DNA of 64,000 bases from Phaeophleospora eucalypticola (lineage: Eukaryota > Ascomycota > Dothideomycetes > Mycosphaerellales > Mycosphaerellaceae). Under the pieces are notes generated by a model. The model was not told where the DNA came from. It did not search any database and worked only from the letters and a program-made list of their open reading frames with translations. Position numbers and translations under genes: made by a program. Location: contig JAKLNG010000009.1 of NCBI GenBank assembly GCA_022814565.1, positions 62,001 through 126,000 of the forward strand. The letters run 5' to 3'. Below, piece by piece: positions 1-10,471 of the stretch; position 1 is the first letter of the stretch, and each line of letters opens with the position of its first letter.

Positions 1-1514
1 ATATGCCCGGCCTATGCGCGCGCCATAAGCCGCTTGCTTAGCCGATAGAAAGAACGGCCATTTCATTCTTACCGGCGAGGGTTCTGACATCCTGGGAGAG
101 CTGGAAGAGCCGAAGCACATGTCTTCGGCTCATGCAGAAGTTCAGGAAATGGCTGAATAAAAGTTCTTCATTCACACGTGGAACGTTTCCCCGCTCAAAC
201 AGGCTCATGTAAGGTCGGAGCCAGATCGGTTTTGGTTCTTGGTCGGTGCGTATGCTCTGAGAAATCCAGCAAGTGCTGCTTTTGCCATCATAATGACCTA
301 CACAAACACTTCTTCTTTCATTTGTGCGGTGAAATCGTTGAAATCAATGGAAAGTTGGTTCAAGTTTGGGTCTCTTCCGAACACTTTCCCTCATTCTGCC
401 AGGAAGCACCCCAGACAACGGCCTCTAGGAGGACAAAGCGACTTGCCCTTGTTTTCCTTTTCGAAGAGCCCGCTCGAAGCCTCGAAAATCCGACGACTCG
501 AGTCAAGACGGACAGGAATGTTGCCAGTGGATCGAGTGATCGAGGCTTGCAGGGCCGAGACGCACAGAAAGTCTTGTACCTAATAAGTCGAAAGCGTATG
601 CAACATTTGCTGCACTTTCAAAATCGCACAAAACAACAACTCGCCTGTGATGCAAATTCCGCGGACAATCAGGGAGGCCTGGTCCAGGAACGCTGACATG
701 GTATCCGGACTTCGTTCCTGACCCTCTCGTGAGCCATGCAGATAGTGCCACCGACCTTAGCCATCGCAGGCTCTCTTTCAGGTAGTTGAGTTCGATGCAA
801 TTGGCTGTCTTTACGGTCGGACTTCTTCAAAAGAGGCAGCAGTCCGCGGAGCTTTCACTTCGATGCAGTCAGCGTGACGGCTCGCGATGGTTGTACTTGA
901 TAGGTCGAGACTTGGTGCGAGTTTGGAGCCGAAATACCCTTCGTTGTGGTCGAGTTCTACGGCAAGATTACTGAGTCCTGGAGGGTGGCTTCTACGTGCT
1001 ACTATATGCTCTCATCAACCTTCTCATTCCTGCGCAGACAAGCGTGGTGAAGCTTTCGACCGGCAATTTTGTGATGCGAGCAAGATCGACAACCCTCGGC
1101 TTTTGCGCAGACGTGCTGACTGTTTTGATACATGCAGAGACCTTGCATTGACCAATGCTGTGCTTTCATCCACCTAGGATACCCTAAGTACGCGCTAGCC
1201 TTATCGGGCAGCTGTCACCTTTGGTCACTGCCGTCGCATGAACACCCTCGAGCATGCCAGAAGCTTATTTCATGATCCTCGAATCTGAGGTGCAGAGCGT
1301 TTCAAAGTAAATTTATCTCTGCGTGCGAATCCGGCAGCTGCCTGTCACTTGTTGCAGGAATAGAAATTGCAGGCTGTAGTGTGTTTACAGGTGGGTCTCG
1401 TATTGACATCTCCCCTTGCCGGCATTGCATATTCTTCCTCTCTTATTGACAGGACGCCCAGTTGCTTGAAACATTAGTACACCTTCTCGAACGCCTACGC
1501 TCGCTACGAACAAC
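1..1514. other. No supported gene
   Basis: Only short, overlapping frames without recognisable domains or consistent splice signals are visible on either strand. The last part is the 5' flank of the tyrosinase gene that starts at 1515. I see no RNA gene or repeat here. Confidence 0.5.
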
Positions 1515-2931
1515 ATGTTCAAATCGCTATTCGGGTCTGCATCTTCAATAATTGTGCTGACGGGATTGGCGTCTCTGGTATCAAATCTTGCTCTGGCTGC
1601 TGATCAGAGTGCGTTTTCTTGGGAGTTCTTTCAGGAGTCAGATGCGGGATTCAGCGGTCTTTCGAGCGAGCAAGCGTCTTTGTCGCAAGACGTGTCACCA
1701 GGGAGTGGTTTTGATCAGATCAAGACCACATACCGCCATAATACAGAATCGCTCTTGCGACAGGGTGGGAGTTGCAACGCGGATAATGTCGCAATACGAC
1801 GGGAATGGTATGTCGTAATGAGACTACAGGCGCCAGAGCATACGCTGAGCTGTTCACAGGAGCACAATGACGGGAGACGAGAGACGATCTTTTATCGCAG
1901 CTTTCAAATGCTTGCTGAACACTCCCGGTGAGACTTCGCGATCAGAAGCACCTGGAGCACGGAATAGATTGGACGACTTCGTCGTGGTGAGTTGGTCCAT
2001 GCTCTTTCCCCTCTCTGCAACACTGACAGTGTGGTGGTTGATGTAGCCTCACATCAAGCAACTGTATCAAATCCACTTCAGTCCCTGGTTGTTCCTCTGG
2101 CACAGGCAGATGTTGTGGCTGATCGAGCAAGAGCTTCGTGACAAGTGCGGATACACAGCATACATGCCTTACTGGGAGTGGCCAAAGCATAGAGATGCTG
2201 GAATTAGTGGCGACCCAATCTTTGACGGTTCCGACACGTCGCTATCAGGAGACGGGGATCACAGAGACGACAATTGTAGCTGCGTGACTTCGGGACCAAT
2301 GGCAGATTGGACAGTCAATCTTGGTCCCCAAGGCGGCAAATCGTGCACTCCCAATCCTCGAGACGATGCTCTCGGATACAATCCACGCTGTCTCGAGCGC
2401 AGAATGGATGAGAAGTGGCTAGCCAATATGACATACGACAACATCGTTCAGACGATCGCGGGCTCAAATGGTATATATGCGTTATCTGTCCTTGGATCAA
2501 CTGCTGATTTTGGCTAGACGTCGACGCTTTTGCAAAGCGGGTCGACACTGCTCGGATTGGTCTTCATGCTCTTGGACATACTTTTGTTGGTGGCTTGCAA
2601 ACGAATATTCCAGCAGCAGCCAGCGATGCTCTCTTCTACTGCCACCACGCAATGATGGACTACATGTTCTCCATGTGGCAAGCTCAAGATTTCAATAGCA
2701 GACAGTACGCCATACCGAGGCCTTCGACCTACGACGACTTTCGGGGAGACGGATGTAAGTTGTGTCTTCGGCTGTGCAGCCTGCATGTAGACTGACAATA
2801 TTCGTGCAGGGGGTCCAGCGCCGCAAGTCACTTTGGATAGCGTCATTCATTTTTCTTCGTTCTTCCCCAATCTGACTGCCCGAGATGCAACAAGTCCCAC
2901 AGGGGGAGACTACTGCTACATATACGAGTAA
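1515..2931 (+). CDS. Tyrosinase-family copper monooxygenase, secreted
   Basis: Tyrosinases oxidise phenols to quinones at a type-3 dicopper centre and contribute to pigment or phenolic chemistry. Five exons are read: 1515-1807, 1860-1986, 2047-2470, 2518-2754 and 2810-2931. They join to 400 aa, with all four introns 47-60 nt and GT..AG. The N-terminus is a signal peptide of about 29 residues (hydrophobic, ending LALAA). The CuA ligands are probably His142, His150 and His159 (IHFSPWLFLWHR). The CuB ligands are His298 and His302 (LHALGH) and His325 (FYCHHAMMD). The length fits short secreted fungal tyrosinases without a long C-terminal cap. The substrate cannot be told from sequence, and a catechol oxidase or o-aminophenol oxidase role is possible. 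It stands alone, with no pigment cluster around it. Confidence 0.9.
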
Positions 2932-3243
2932 TATGGTGGGCTACTAATGTAATGTCGGTATTGAATAGAGGTTTTTGCGATATGCTGATGATTCGTTGAC
3001 TTCGCGGCTGGTACTGTCTTACGCCGCCGCGATCCTTGGGATAAGAAGACTGTTGAACTTTCTCCTGTCGATGAGAAGTTGACACTGCTCAAGTGTCAAA
3101 CCGTAGGCTGATATGTACGGTTCGCCAAGCTGGCGAGTACAAAAGTTCGCCTGCCATGGAAGTACATTCTTCGGGAAGAACTAAAGATATACGATCCGAC
3201 CAGGAGTGCTCACTCAAGAGGCAGTGTCCGAGCCTCTGATGCC
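2932..3243. other. Intergenic, nothing recognised
   Basis: This is the 3' flank of the tyrosinase gene. No coding or RNA signal is seen. Confidence 0.4.
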
Positions 3244-3546
3244 ATGGACATTGATCAAAGTCAAGCGAGTACTGCTACAGACCTCGTCAAGGCCGATGCT
3301 GACGAAGAGACAATCAGAAGCAGCTCTGAGGAGGTGGTCGATCGCCCATTAGCATACTACGACAACGGCGATCCGATCTACCCTGACCAGTCTTCCACTG
3401 ACCATGGCAATCTCGATAGTCGAAGCTCATACCCAGACATGTTCTCCTTGTCGTCCACCAACGTTGCTTCTGACGGACTGCTGATCTATCCACGAAGAGT
3501 GGTGCGCCCGTTTGATCTGACTGCCTCAGCAGCAGTTGTTAAGTGA
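3244..3546 (+). CDS. Small hypothetical protein
   Basis: A 100-residue frame opens at an ATG in fair context (gccATGg). The product is acidic, rich in Ser, Asp and Glu, and has no signal peptide, membrane segment or known domain. It may be a real short gene, the first exon of a larger one, or chance. The downstream DNA to 3875 shows no convincing continuation. No function is proposed. Confidence 0.25.
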   Translation: MDIDQSQASTATDLVKADADEETIRSSSEEVVDRPLAYYDNGDPIYPDQSSTDHGNLDSRSSYPDMFSLSSTNVASDGLLIYPRRVVRPFDLTASAAVVK

Positions 3547-3875
3547 AGGAATCAGAGTACCGGTGTCGAAGACGACGAGGCGAGATTTGCAAAAAGACCA
3601 AAGTGCTAGGTAAGAGAAGCAGAGGCCTTTCAGGGCCACCGAATAGTAAGTCCGTTACTTATTTTCTTTTGTAATTCAATCTCGTCTCACGATAAAACGT
3701 CGGGATTTCTGTCATGCGTTTCGTGCACTTCTGAATGATCGAAATTCTCCAACCGAGGCATGCGTTTGGCAAATTGCTCCATTGCGCCGGGAAATGCTAG
3801 TGCTGAGTCCAGGAACGCGATTCTTTTCGCGTTGGGGAATGAAAGCTATTCAGATCATTAATCAGAGTCAGGACC
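3547..3875. other. Intergenic, nothing recognised
   Basis: This spacer lies between the small hypothetical frame and the 3' end of the minus-strand F-box-like gene. No coding signal is visible. Confidence 0.4.
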
Positions 3876-4529
3876 TTAGAAACGAGCATGGCGCGTACCA
3901 CTTACAGCAATGTGATCCAATAGACTTTCCATGCCGTTTTGACATAGGCCAAGAACCGCAGGGTAAGCAGACTCGTGAAGCGGATCGATCTCAATGATCT
4001 CGACAGCATTCTTTCCGACCTTAAGCTCGGTAAAGTCTTCAGCGTCGACATTGAGTTTTAGATGCTTCATTTTCGGAAACTCGAGGGTGTGTAATAGATC
4101 ACTGTCCCCACCACTCCAAGCTCCAATCTCGATGAGTCCACTTTCAACAAGGTCGGCGTAGAATTGTCGTCGTGCTGGCTCAATGCTTCCTAACAGGGCG
4201 ACAAGGCTGTTGTTCCAACCACAGTAGCCAAAGATACCAACGGGATCCCTCCAAAGTACTTTAATGCCTTCAAAATACCATAATCTGCTGACAAGCATAC
4301 ACCGTAGCAGAACTCCTCCCCAGCCGTACCAGTAGCCGAAGAGTCGAACGCCCTGGGCCTTCAAGGCGGCTTCTGCATCGACATTTATTCGTAAGTCCGG
4401 GTCCAGTGGAGTATCTGCTCGCCATTTCTCGTTGTCATCAAGTGAGATCCAATGCAGAATATTGCCCAAGATAAGATGATTCGTGAGTGCTCTGCCTGCG
4501 GCCATCGGTACTAGTCGGACTTCCTCCAT
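3876..4529 (-). CDS. F-box-like hypothetical protein
   Basis: The frame from the first in-frame ATG (4529) encodes about 217 aa. It has the layout of the large family of fungal F-box-like proteins: a helical start with LILGNILHWISLDD, then LLRCMLVSRLWYFEGIKVLWRD, where the domain typically ends, then leucine-rich strands (LHTLEFPKMKHLKL). Such proteins usually bind Skp1 and present targets to an SCF ubiquitin ligase. The N-terminal half of the domain is weak. The open frame continues upstream of the ATG to a GTG at 4571, so an upstream exon could supply the true start. The C-terminus is short for the family, so the gene may be truncated. Confidence 0.5.
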   Translation of the reverse strand: MEEVRLVPMAAGRALTNHLILGNILHWISLDDNEKWRADTPLDPDLRINVDAEAALKAQGVRLFGYWYGWGGVLLRCMLVSRLWYFEGIKVLWRDPVGIFGYCGWNNSLVALLGSIEPARRQFYADLVESGLIEIGAWSGGDSDLLHTLEFPKMKHLKLNVDAEDFTELKVGKNAVEIIEIDPLHESAYPAVLGLCQNGMESLLDHIAVSGTRHARF

Positions 4530-4738
4530 GTTCAAGACTTCATAAATCGACAAGAACAGCAGACGCTGCACAAGGAGAATAAGAGCTGCAGAAATGTGTC
4601 AGAACTCAGATTGCAATCATGAGCTGAAGGATGCAAACTCTGAGTCATTGTTCGACAAGAAGTGGCGCAGCACAGCCTTCGTCGCCACAAGTGAATGCAA
4701 CTATCGCCTCCAAATTTAGTCGATACTGGAGAACGTGT

Positions 4739-6364
4739 CTACAGCTTGCTGCTGCGCTCATCTCGCGTGTCCACGCTCGCAATACTGTGCCCATCCGAGC
4801 CAGCAATGAGGTCTTCGACAACAGAGACCTCATCCTGGCCCCAAACAATGTCGCCAATCTGCTGCCACTGATCGTTACTAGCAGCTCTCCTTCGAAAGAC
4901 TCGATACGTGGGTACACCACAGATGCCAACTTCCTTCGCCTCAGCAGTGCGAGCTCGCAGGCTCTGCTTGATTTCGGGCGAATTGGCGCGAGTCAAGACA
5001 TTTCTTGCATTGTAGCCGGCTTCGCCGATGACTTTTGCGCAGACTTCATCGTTCGACATGTCGAGGTTACGTTCCCAGCACGCTCGGTCTCGAAGAGGTC
5101 AGCGCTGCATCAATGGTACAGGTAGTAATACACGTACAAAGCGAATCGATCAGATTTGGCTCGGCGATGACTGCTCGCAGAACGGTCGGCGTCCGGATAG
5201 GGAACTTATCAGCCCAATAAAAATCGATGTTCTTGTCTGGGCTGCCGTTTTGGATGTTGACAGCGTTCCACCATCTCACCCAGTCTCCATGGTCGAGGCT
5301 GTTGTAGTTGCGCTTCTGCTCCGAGATAGCCGCCATTGGCAAGTTCGGAGCGCCGATCCTGATGATTGTCAGCTTCCACAGACCTGAAGAAAGAACATCA
5401 ACATACTCTCTAAACAAGATTCCAAGCAAGAAAGGCTTCATCTCCACAGAAAGTCTGTTGCCAAACTCTCTTTGAAGCCTCGCCAGCTGTGTCCAGCCTA
5501 GAAAAGCCCACGGGCTGCTGAAGTCGTACCAAAACTCCAGCCTTACCTCCTGTCCATCTGGAATGCCGCTCCGTAATGATCGCGGGAGTAGCTGTTGTAG
5601 AGGTTTGCTGACACGACTGATCGAATCGCGATTCTTGCCTTCATTCAAAGCCGTCAACACTGCTTCGACGAAATGCATCCGATCTTGGCCCCAGTACAAT
5701 CTACCTTTCCGCTCCTTGCCGGACTTGTCTGTCCAAACTTCTTCCGGAATCCAGAAAGAAGGAACACCAGGCGCGCCCCTCTGGACAGCAAAGTCTGTTG
5801 AGACCTCAAGCTCTCTACGCTGACGCTGACCTTCGAACGTCCCATTCTCGATGGCTCGTATGACGGCCTCTTGATTGACGATACCGGCCTCTCGGACAGC
5901 CTGGATCAGCGTGGCTTTGTCACTGACATTTTTGCCTTCCACCCAGTATGCCTTAAAGAGCGCCTTTGTCAATGCGGCGCGCTGGCTTTCATGGATGAAA
6001 CGGATCAGTCGCAATGGAGCAGTAGTCTTTTGAGGGTGTCTTGGAGGCTCATTGTATGGGATGCCATGGCGCTTGATGGTTCGCTGGAATGCTCGCGATG
6101 TGATGGCTTTCTTGGTTGGGTTGAACACGTCGGATGCAGATCCTCCGGCACCTTGAGGAGCATTGGTGGCGCGGTATATTGCGCCGAGCAGGACAGGCTT
6201 CCAGACCAGATTTGCGCCTGTCCGGGTAGCTAACGCTTCGACTTTGGTAGATGCTATATATGCGAAGGGACAGGAGATCTGAGGGTTCGTCAGATATATC
6301 CTTTGGTCCGCGAGAACGAACTCACGTCGTAGCAGAATTCCACAGTATGGCGTTTACTTGGCAT
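4739..6364 (-). CDS. Tandem HCCA-isomerase/DsbA-like thioredoxin-fold protein
   Basis: Four exons (6364-6326, 6278-5407, 5358-5138, 5088-4739) join to 493 aa. Introns are 47-49 nt, and each junction restores family-typical sequence (FCYD/ISCPFAYIAS; LLGILFRE/IGAPNLPM; LIDSL/YRACWERNLDM). The protein holds two copies of the 2-hydroxychromene-2-carboxylate isomerase/GST-kappa fold. The first runs from about residue 7 to 215, opening VEFCYDISCPFAYIAS and closing GAPGVPSFWIPEEVW. The second runs from about 260 to 470, opening LEFWYDFSSPWAFLG and closing GICGVPTYRVF. The cis-Pro motif (GVP) is present in both. Members use glutathione in isomerisation or reduction of aromatic catabolites. Two domains in one chain suggest an internal pseudo-dimer. 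The substrate is unknown. Confidence 0.85.
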
Positions 6365-6665
6365 TGTCAAACGCTGATATGCTGTCGAGTCCGTTGCAAT
6401 CAGTGAGATGGACTCAATTGGAGATGGCGTGCTGGATGCGGGAGATGTTGTAGACGTTTGTGAGGAGAAGCGGTACCTCGGTAAGAGATGAGGTCCGATG
6501 GCCGTGGGTAGAACTCAGCACGAATGCGAATACTGCAGAACGCTCCACGAAGAGTCGCTTTTGTTGACGCGTCTCCCTTGCTCACTTCTGATCCGACCTG
6601 AACTCGAACATTGTAATTAACGCCCCTTGGAACCCCGAGCCCTCAGCAGAACAGATGATTGCTCA
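6365..6665. other. Intergenic, nothing recognised
   Basis: This stretch holds the 5' flank of the HCCA-like gene and the 3' flank of the next F-box-like gene. No feature is recognised. Confidence 0.35.
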
Positions 6666-8162
6666 TCACTGAGCCAGTGGCGGGCCATATTTCTGCCTCA
6701 AGGACCAAAGGAGCTGATAGAGTTGTGGGCAGCCCATGCGCTGGCCTCTCATCCTTCGATATTCGATCGGGAGGCGTGTGTCTTGGCCCGCTCGATGAAG
6801 TCGATTGGGTCCATCAGATCGATCCGTGCTGCGAGTATTTGGCTGTCTCTCTACAAGAAAAGAGACTGGATGGTGCCGTTCGTACAGATTGTCGAATTCG
6901 AAAGTGTGCAGCTGCCGCATTTGCGTCTCCACACAATTGAAGAAGTCCTCAAATTTTCCGCGGTATAGTTTGATCATGTCGAGATTGACCGAGTGCAGTG
7001 TCTCCCGATGGTTTTGAGCAAACGCAGTCAGAGCACTTGCGCGGCATTCGAAGCCAGCAAGGCTGACGTTCTGTAGCTGAGCGAGCCTCAGCGTCTTCAG
7101 GTGATTGAAGAATCGTGCTTGACGCCGTTCGATATCGCTCAATGAGCCGCCCTGCTTGATCTGATACCAATGGATGTCCAGAGACGTCAACATCGGACAG
7201 AGATCAAGCAATCCGCGGACGTAGTGTGCCGAATCGGTGTCGGCACTTGCTGCGACGTTGTCAAGGCACTCATCAATGGCGTCTGACGACTCCTCGCTCG
7301 GAGAGACACTGTCCTCGGAGCCAGAGCTGTCCTGAGATTGAGCATTAATGGTATTTCTTTTCTTTGGGACAAGCTCGCCTTCCTCGGTGACCAAAGACTG
7401 TGACAAGCGCAAGGACAGGCTCTCCAAACCTCTCACCGACTTCGCAAATCCTTGGTTGCCTAAAGCTGGCCTGAACTTGTCCATGGCAAGAGCACATTCT
7501 TGTTCACAGCTAAACACATCTAGGCCCGCGATTCGACATGGAGACGCAGCGAGAGTGTCGACTGTGAAGGCGAAAAGTTCCGAGGCGGTCTTCCATCTGG
7601 GTCGCCAATCGGTTGGTGCGATGCCTGTACGATGTTCTCGATGGTAGTTGTAGGGTCTAGGCACGTAAGGAGACTTTGGGCGAGTGTCATGGACAGCCAA
7701 GCCAATGGACAGATCTTGCTGATTCCCAGGCTCGTCACAAAGTCGGTGCAGTGCTAATACAAGCTCTCGCATGGCATTGGAATTATGATCGAACGGGTCC
7801 TCCAGGTCATTGGTGCGGGGAGTGTGGATGCAACGGCCGGCAATAGTGACTCTCTTCAGTTTCGAGACGATTGCTGTCCAATCAGACGACTTTATCAGTC
7901 GAATGAAAGTGTCGACTGAGTCCGGTACATTGTAGACAACAGTGCGAGAGTGAAAGTGGGAGGCGTAGTCGCCAGACACCGCTTTCTTGCCCAGTTCGCG
8001 GCATGCTAGTCGAAGCCGTCCGACTTCCGAAGGGGTGAGATTTGCGACAATCCCATCGACTATTCTGTTCACGATCAACACTGGGTAAGTGCGACGCTGG
8101 CAATGCGTGTTTGATTGAACCAACGTACTCGGTGGGTAGAGCGTCCATCTTTGGGGTAGCAT
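6666..8162 (-). CDS. F-box-like protein with leucine-rich region
   Basis: A frame of 498 codons opens at an ATG at 8162. Near the N-terminus is an F-box-like helix set (VLIVNRIVDGIVANLTPSEVGRLRLACRELGKKA), followed by a long leucine-rich region with repeated LxxLxL steps and an acidic Ser/Asp/Glu insertion around residues 260-300. The likely role is a substrate receptor of an SCF ubiquitin ligase. A 48-nt stretch starting GTACGT and ending TTACCCAG near the 5' end is in frame and could be an intron; removing it keeps the frame. An ATG at 8148 opens a different frame (MDALPTE) that also looks like an F-box start. The exact N-terminus is therefore open. Confidence 0.6.
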   Translation of the reverse strand: MLPQRWTLYPPSTLVQSNTHCQRRTYPVLIVNRIVDGIVANLTPSEVGRLRLACRELGKKAVSGDYASHFHSRTVVYNVPDSVDTFIRLIKSSDWTAIVSKLKRVTIAGRCIHTPRTNDLEDPFDHNSNAMRELVLALHRLCDEPGNQQDLSIGLAVHDTRPKSPYVPRPYNYHREHRTGIAPTDWRPRWKTASELFAFTVDTLAASPCRIAGLDVFSCEQECALAMDKFRPALGNQGFAKSVRGLESLSLRLSQSLVTEEGELVPKKRNTINAQSQDSSGSEDSVSPSEESSDAIDECLDNVAASADTDSAHYVRGLLDLCPMLTSLDIHWYQIKQGGSLSDIERRQARFFNHLKTLRLAQLQNVSLAGFECRASALTAFAQNHRETLHSVNLDMIKLYRGKFEDFFNCVETQMRQLHTFEFDNLYERHHPVSFLVERQPNTRSTDRSDGPNRLHRAGQDTRLPIEYRRMRGQRMGCPQLYQLLWSLRQKYGPPLAQ

Positions 8163-8746
8163 TCACAACTGGCGGTCGAGAACTGGAGGAGCTCAATATT
8201 GGGCGAAAGAGACTCACTCAATCTTGCTGCAACATCGGAAGAGGGATTTGACGACGTGTCGTACATAAAAAGTATGAGATGCGCCGCGTTCTGAGATCGG
8301 GTGAGAGGTGAGTTCGGCCGGTCGCAGTAGACGTCAGCACAGCTGCGCGAAGACTTGGGAACGCTTCGCAAAGATTCAACTTTGTTGACGCGTTGTCTCG
8401 TCTTTGATTCAAGATCCAACTTCTTCATCATCTTTAAGGGCACGGGCAGATCTGCTATGAGAAGCTCCTGACAGGCCGAATGCCATGGAGCGAGGCAATT
8501 TCACTCGCTTATTAAACGACCTCATATGCTTTACCTCAGTTGAGGTTGTCTGACAGCGATCTTCTCATGATCATCCTGCATGCGCGGACCACGAAGTCAT
8601 ATGTCAAGGCCCTTCACGAGAGTAGTCGTCTAGAATTCTCTTCTCATCTCTTTCAAAGCCGATCAGAAGGCTTCCGCCGGCAGCCACTCGACGACGACGC
8701 TCGTCCCTTTCCTTGACAGCCACGGCCACGAAAGCCCCCCTTCAGC
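8163..8746. other. Divergent spacer between F-box-like and membrane-protein genes
   Basis: This is the shared 5' flank of the minus-strand F-box-like gene and the plus-strand gene at 8747. Only short shadow frames occur, and no TATA or other box stands out. Confidence 0.35.
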
Positions 8747-9252
8747 ATGGAAAACCAGGAGTATCCGGGGCTCAACGACTTCTTTGACCACCGGCTGTGC
8801 GTTTACTTGGTACGTGAGATCAAACATAGCTCAAGAGTTACTGAACTGATTCCGTCCAGGTCCAGTTCAACACCGATATGCTCTCCACCAACGAGCTCGC
8901 CGCTCTCCACCATCAAATCAAGAAGCAGCTACGCCGATCCGTCAGTGCGGCACAAATCCACGACTTCAACGTTGTCGATGTGATTGCTTTCGGTCTCCCG
9001 CCCTTGCAAGAAGTACCGCTGAAGGACGACAAGCTGGGAAGGTATGAGGTAGTCAGGACCCGAGGACCAAGACAGAAAGGAGTTGCCACCGCCAAGCAGC
9101 CTGTGCCTCAATCAGTCGCTACTCAATTCGGGTCTGCCATTTTTCTTTGCGTTCTCGCAATTGGCATTTGTTTCGGGATGGACGTGTTCTGGGCAGTGGC
9201 CTGTGGTATTGCTCTTGGCTTTGCGCTGTACAGACAGCTTCTGCGCAGCTGA
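8747..9252 (+). CDS. Small C-terminally membrane-anchored protein
   Basis: Two exons, 8747-8809 and 8860-9252, with a 50-nt intron, give 151 aa. The junction reads CVYL/VQFNTD. The N-terminal 110 residues are soluble and mixed in charge. The C-terminus has a hydrophobic stretch (FGSAIFLCVLAIGICFGM) followed by a second (VFWAVACGIALGFALY) and a short basic tail (RQLLRS), suggesting a membrane hairpin or tail anchor. No family is recognised. The next gene (9789) has the same plan: a short first exon ending VY plus one residue, a phase-0 intron, then a soluble part and a C-terminal membrane segment. The two may be distant tandem relatives. Confidence 0.6.
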
Positions 9253-9788
9253 GCAAGGAAAAAAAAAAAAATGGCAAAACTCCTTCAGGCGCAGCGGCAT
9301 ACAAATGGTGAGCACGCACTCTCTCTTTTTCAATCAATGCGCGCCTTGTATGAAAGGTGTCTGTGCCGTGCTGCAACATTCGACCAGCAACACGCAGTCT
9401 GATGCCACGCAAGGGAATCTGCTTCTTGGATCAGAATCATGTTCTGCTACCTTGTCACGCGATGCCTCGCCGCCTTGGCAGACAGCCAGACGGTGTCGTG
9501 CACGTTGTGGTTGACTAATCGAAATTTGCATGTGATACCGCCCTGGCTTCAGTTCCTCGCACTCTGGCTTCCTCTTTCGGCCTACCAGTTGCTGATAGAT
9601 ACCCTCTAGATCCTCACGAGCCTGGAAACCTGTTTGAGTCACCAACAATTTCGCCGAACCATCTACAACAACAGCAGTCGCTCATCACCGGCGCCTCCGA
9701 CTCTACCTTATTGTTCATCCAAGAGTGCCTTTTCTTCTTTTGCCTACTCCGACCAATTCAGAGCTTCAGCGCCGTCAACGACAACACC
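9253..9788. other. Intergenic with short A-tract
   Basis: A run of about a dozen A residues starts near 9260, just after the upstream stop codon. The rest is the 5' flank of the gene at 9789, with no recognised feature. Confidence 0.4.
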
Positions 9789-10471
9789 ATGTATCAGCCA
9801 ACTGACGCTGTGGTGTGCTCCACCTTTGAAATGGTTAGATTCATGACTGCTGCTCGGCGGCACATGATGGAGGACGGGAAAAAGGTCTATCAGGTGCGAG
9901 GATGACTTCAAATTTCCTACTGCCTCGCGCGATGGACTGATATTTTACTTCCGCTTCTCAGATTGAATTCGATTCTTCAGTCGGACAAGTAGAAAGCAGA
10001 CGTCGTGCCTACGTGGTGTGGATGGCGATCCGAATCAGAGCGCCTTCAGCCCATGTGCTGGCAAGTGACGGCATTGACTTCCAGTGCAGCATTCCTCCGC
10101 TGTGCACGATGGTCACGCAGCAAGACTTCGGCTTTCCGGTCAAGATCCTGCGGCTGCTTCCCGACGTCTGCGACAACGTATTAGAGATGCTGCGGTACTG
10201 CAAGCAGTCGGGACAGCAGACCGCCGATCCTTTCAAGGGGCTGTCATCCTGGGGTCAGGCTAGCTGGGCGGCTCTGTATGTGCTTATCGTACTGGCTGTC
10301 CTTGGGATGTGGCACTGCATGATTCTTTTCGTCGTTCGAATGGAGATGGGGGTTTGGCAAGTTCAGCAGACCAGTACGGCTGCTCCGGCCGCACCATCAG
10401 AGGTCCCGCCTGGCAACATAACAGATGTTCTGGCGCGCATTCTTGCTCTCGTCGTATACAGGGAGCATTGA
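9789..10471 (+). CDS. Small single-pass membrane protein, unknown
   Basis: Two exons, 9789-9893 and 9962-10471, with a 68-nt intron, give 204 aa. The start ATG follows 'acaccATG'. The junction reads KVYQ/IEFDSS. The middle part is soluble, with several cysteines. A strong membrane segment lies near residues 135-160 (WAALYVLIVLAVLGMWHCMILFVV), followed by a Ser/Ala/Pro-rich tail. No family is recognised. Gene plan and intron phase match the neighbour at 8747, and both are on the same strand about 540 bp apart, which suggests either a common origin or shared function; residue-level similarity is weak. Confidence 0.55.
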
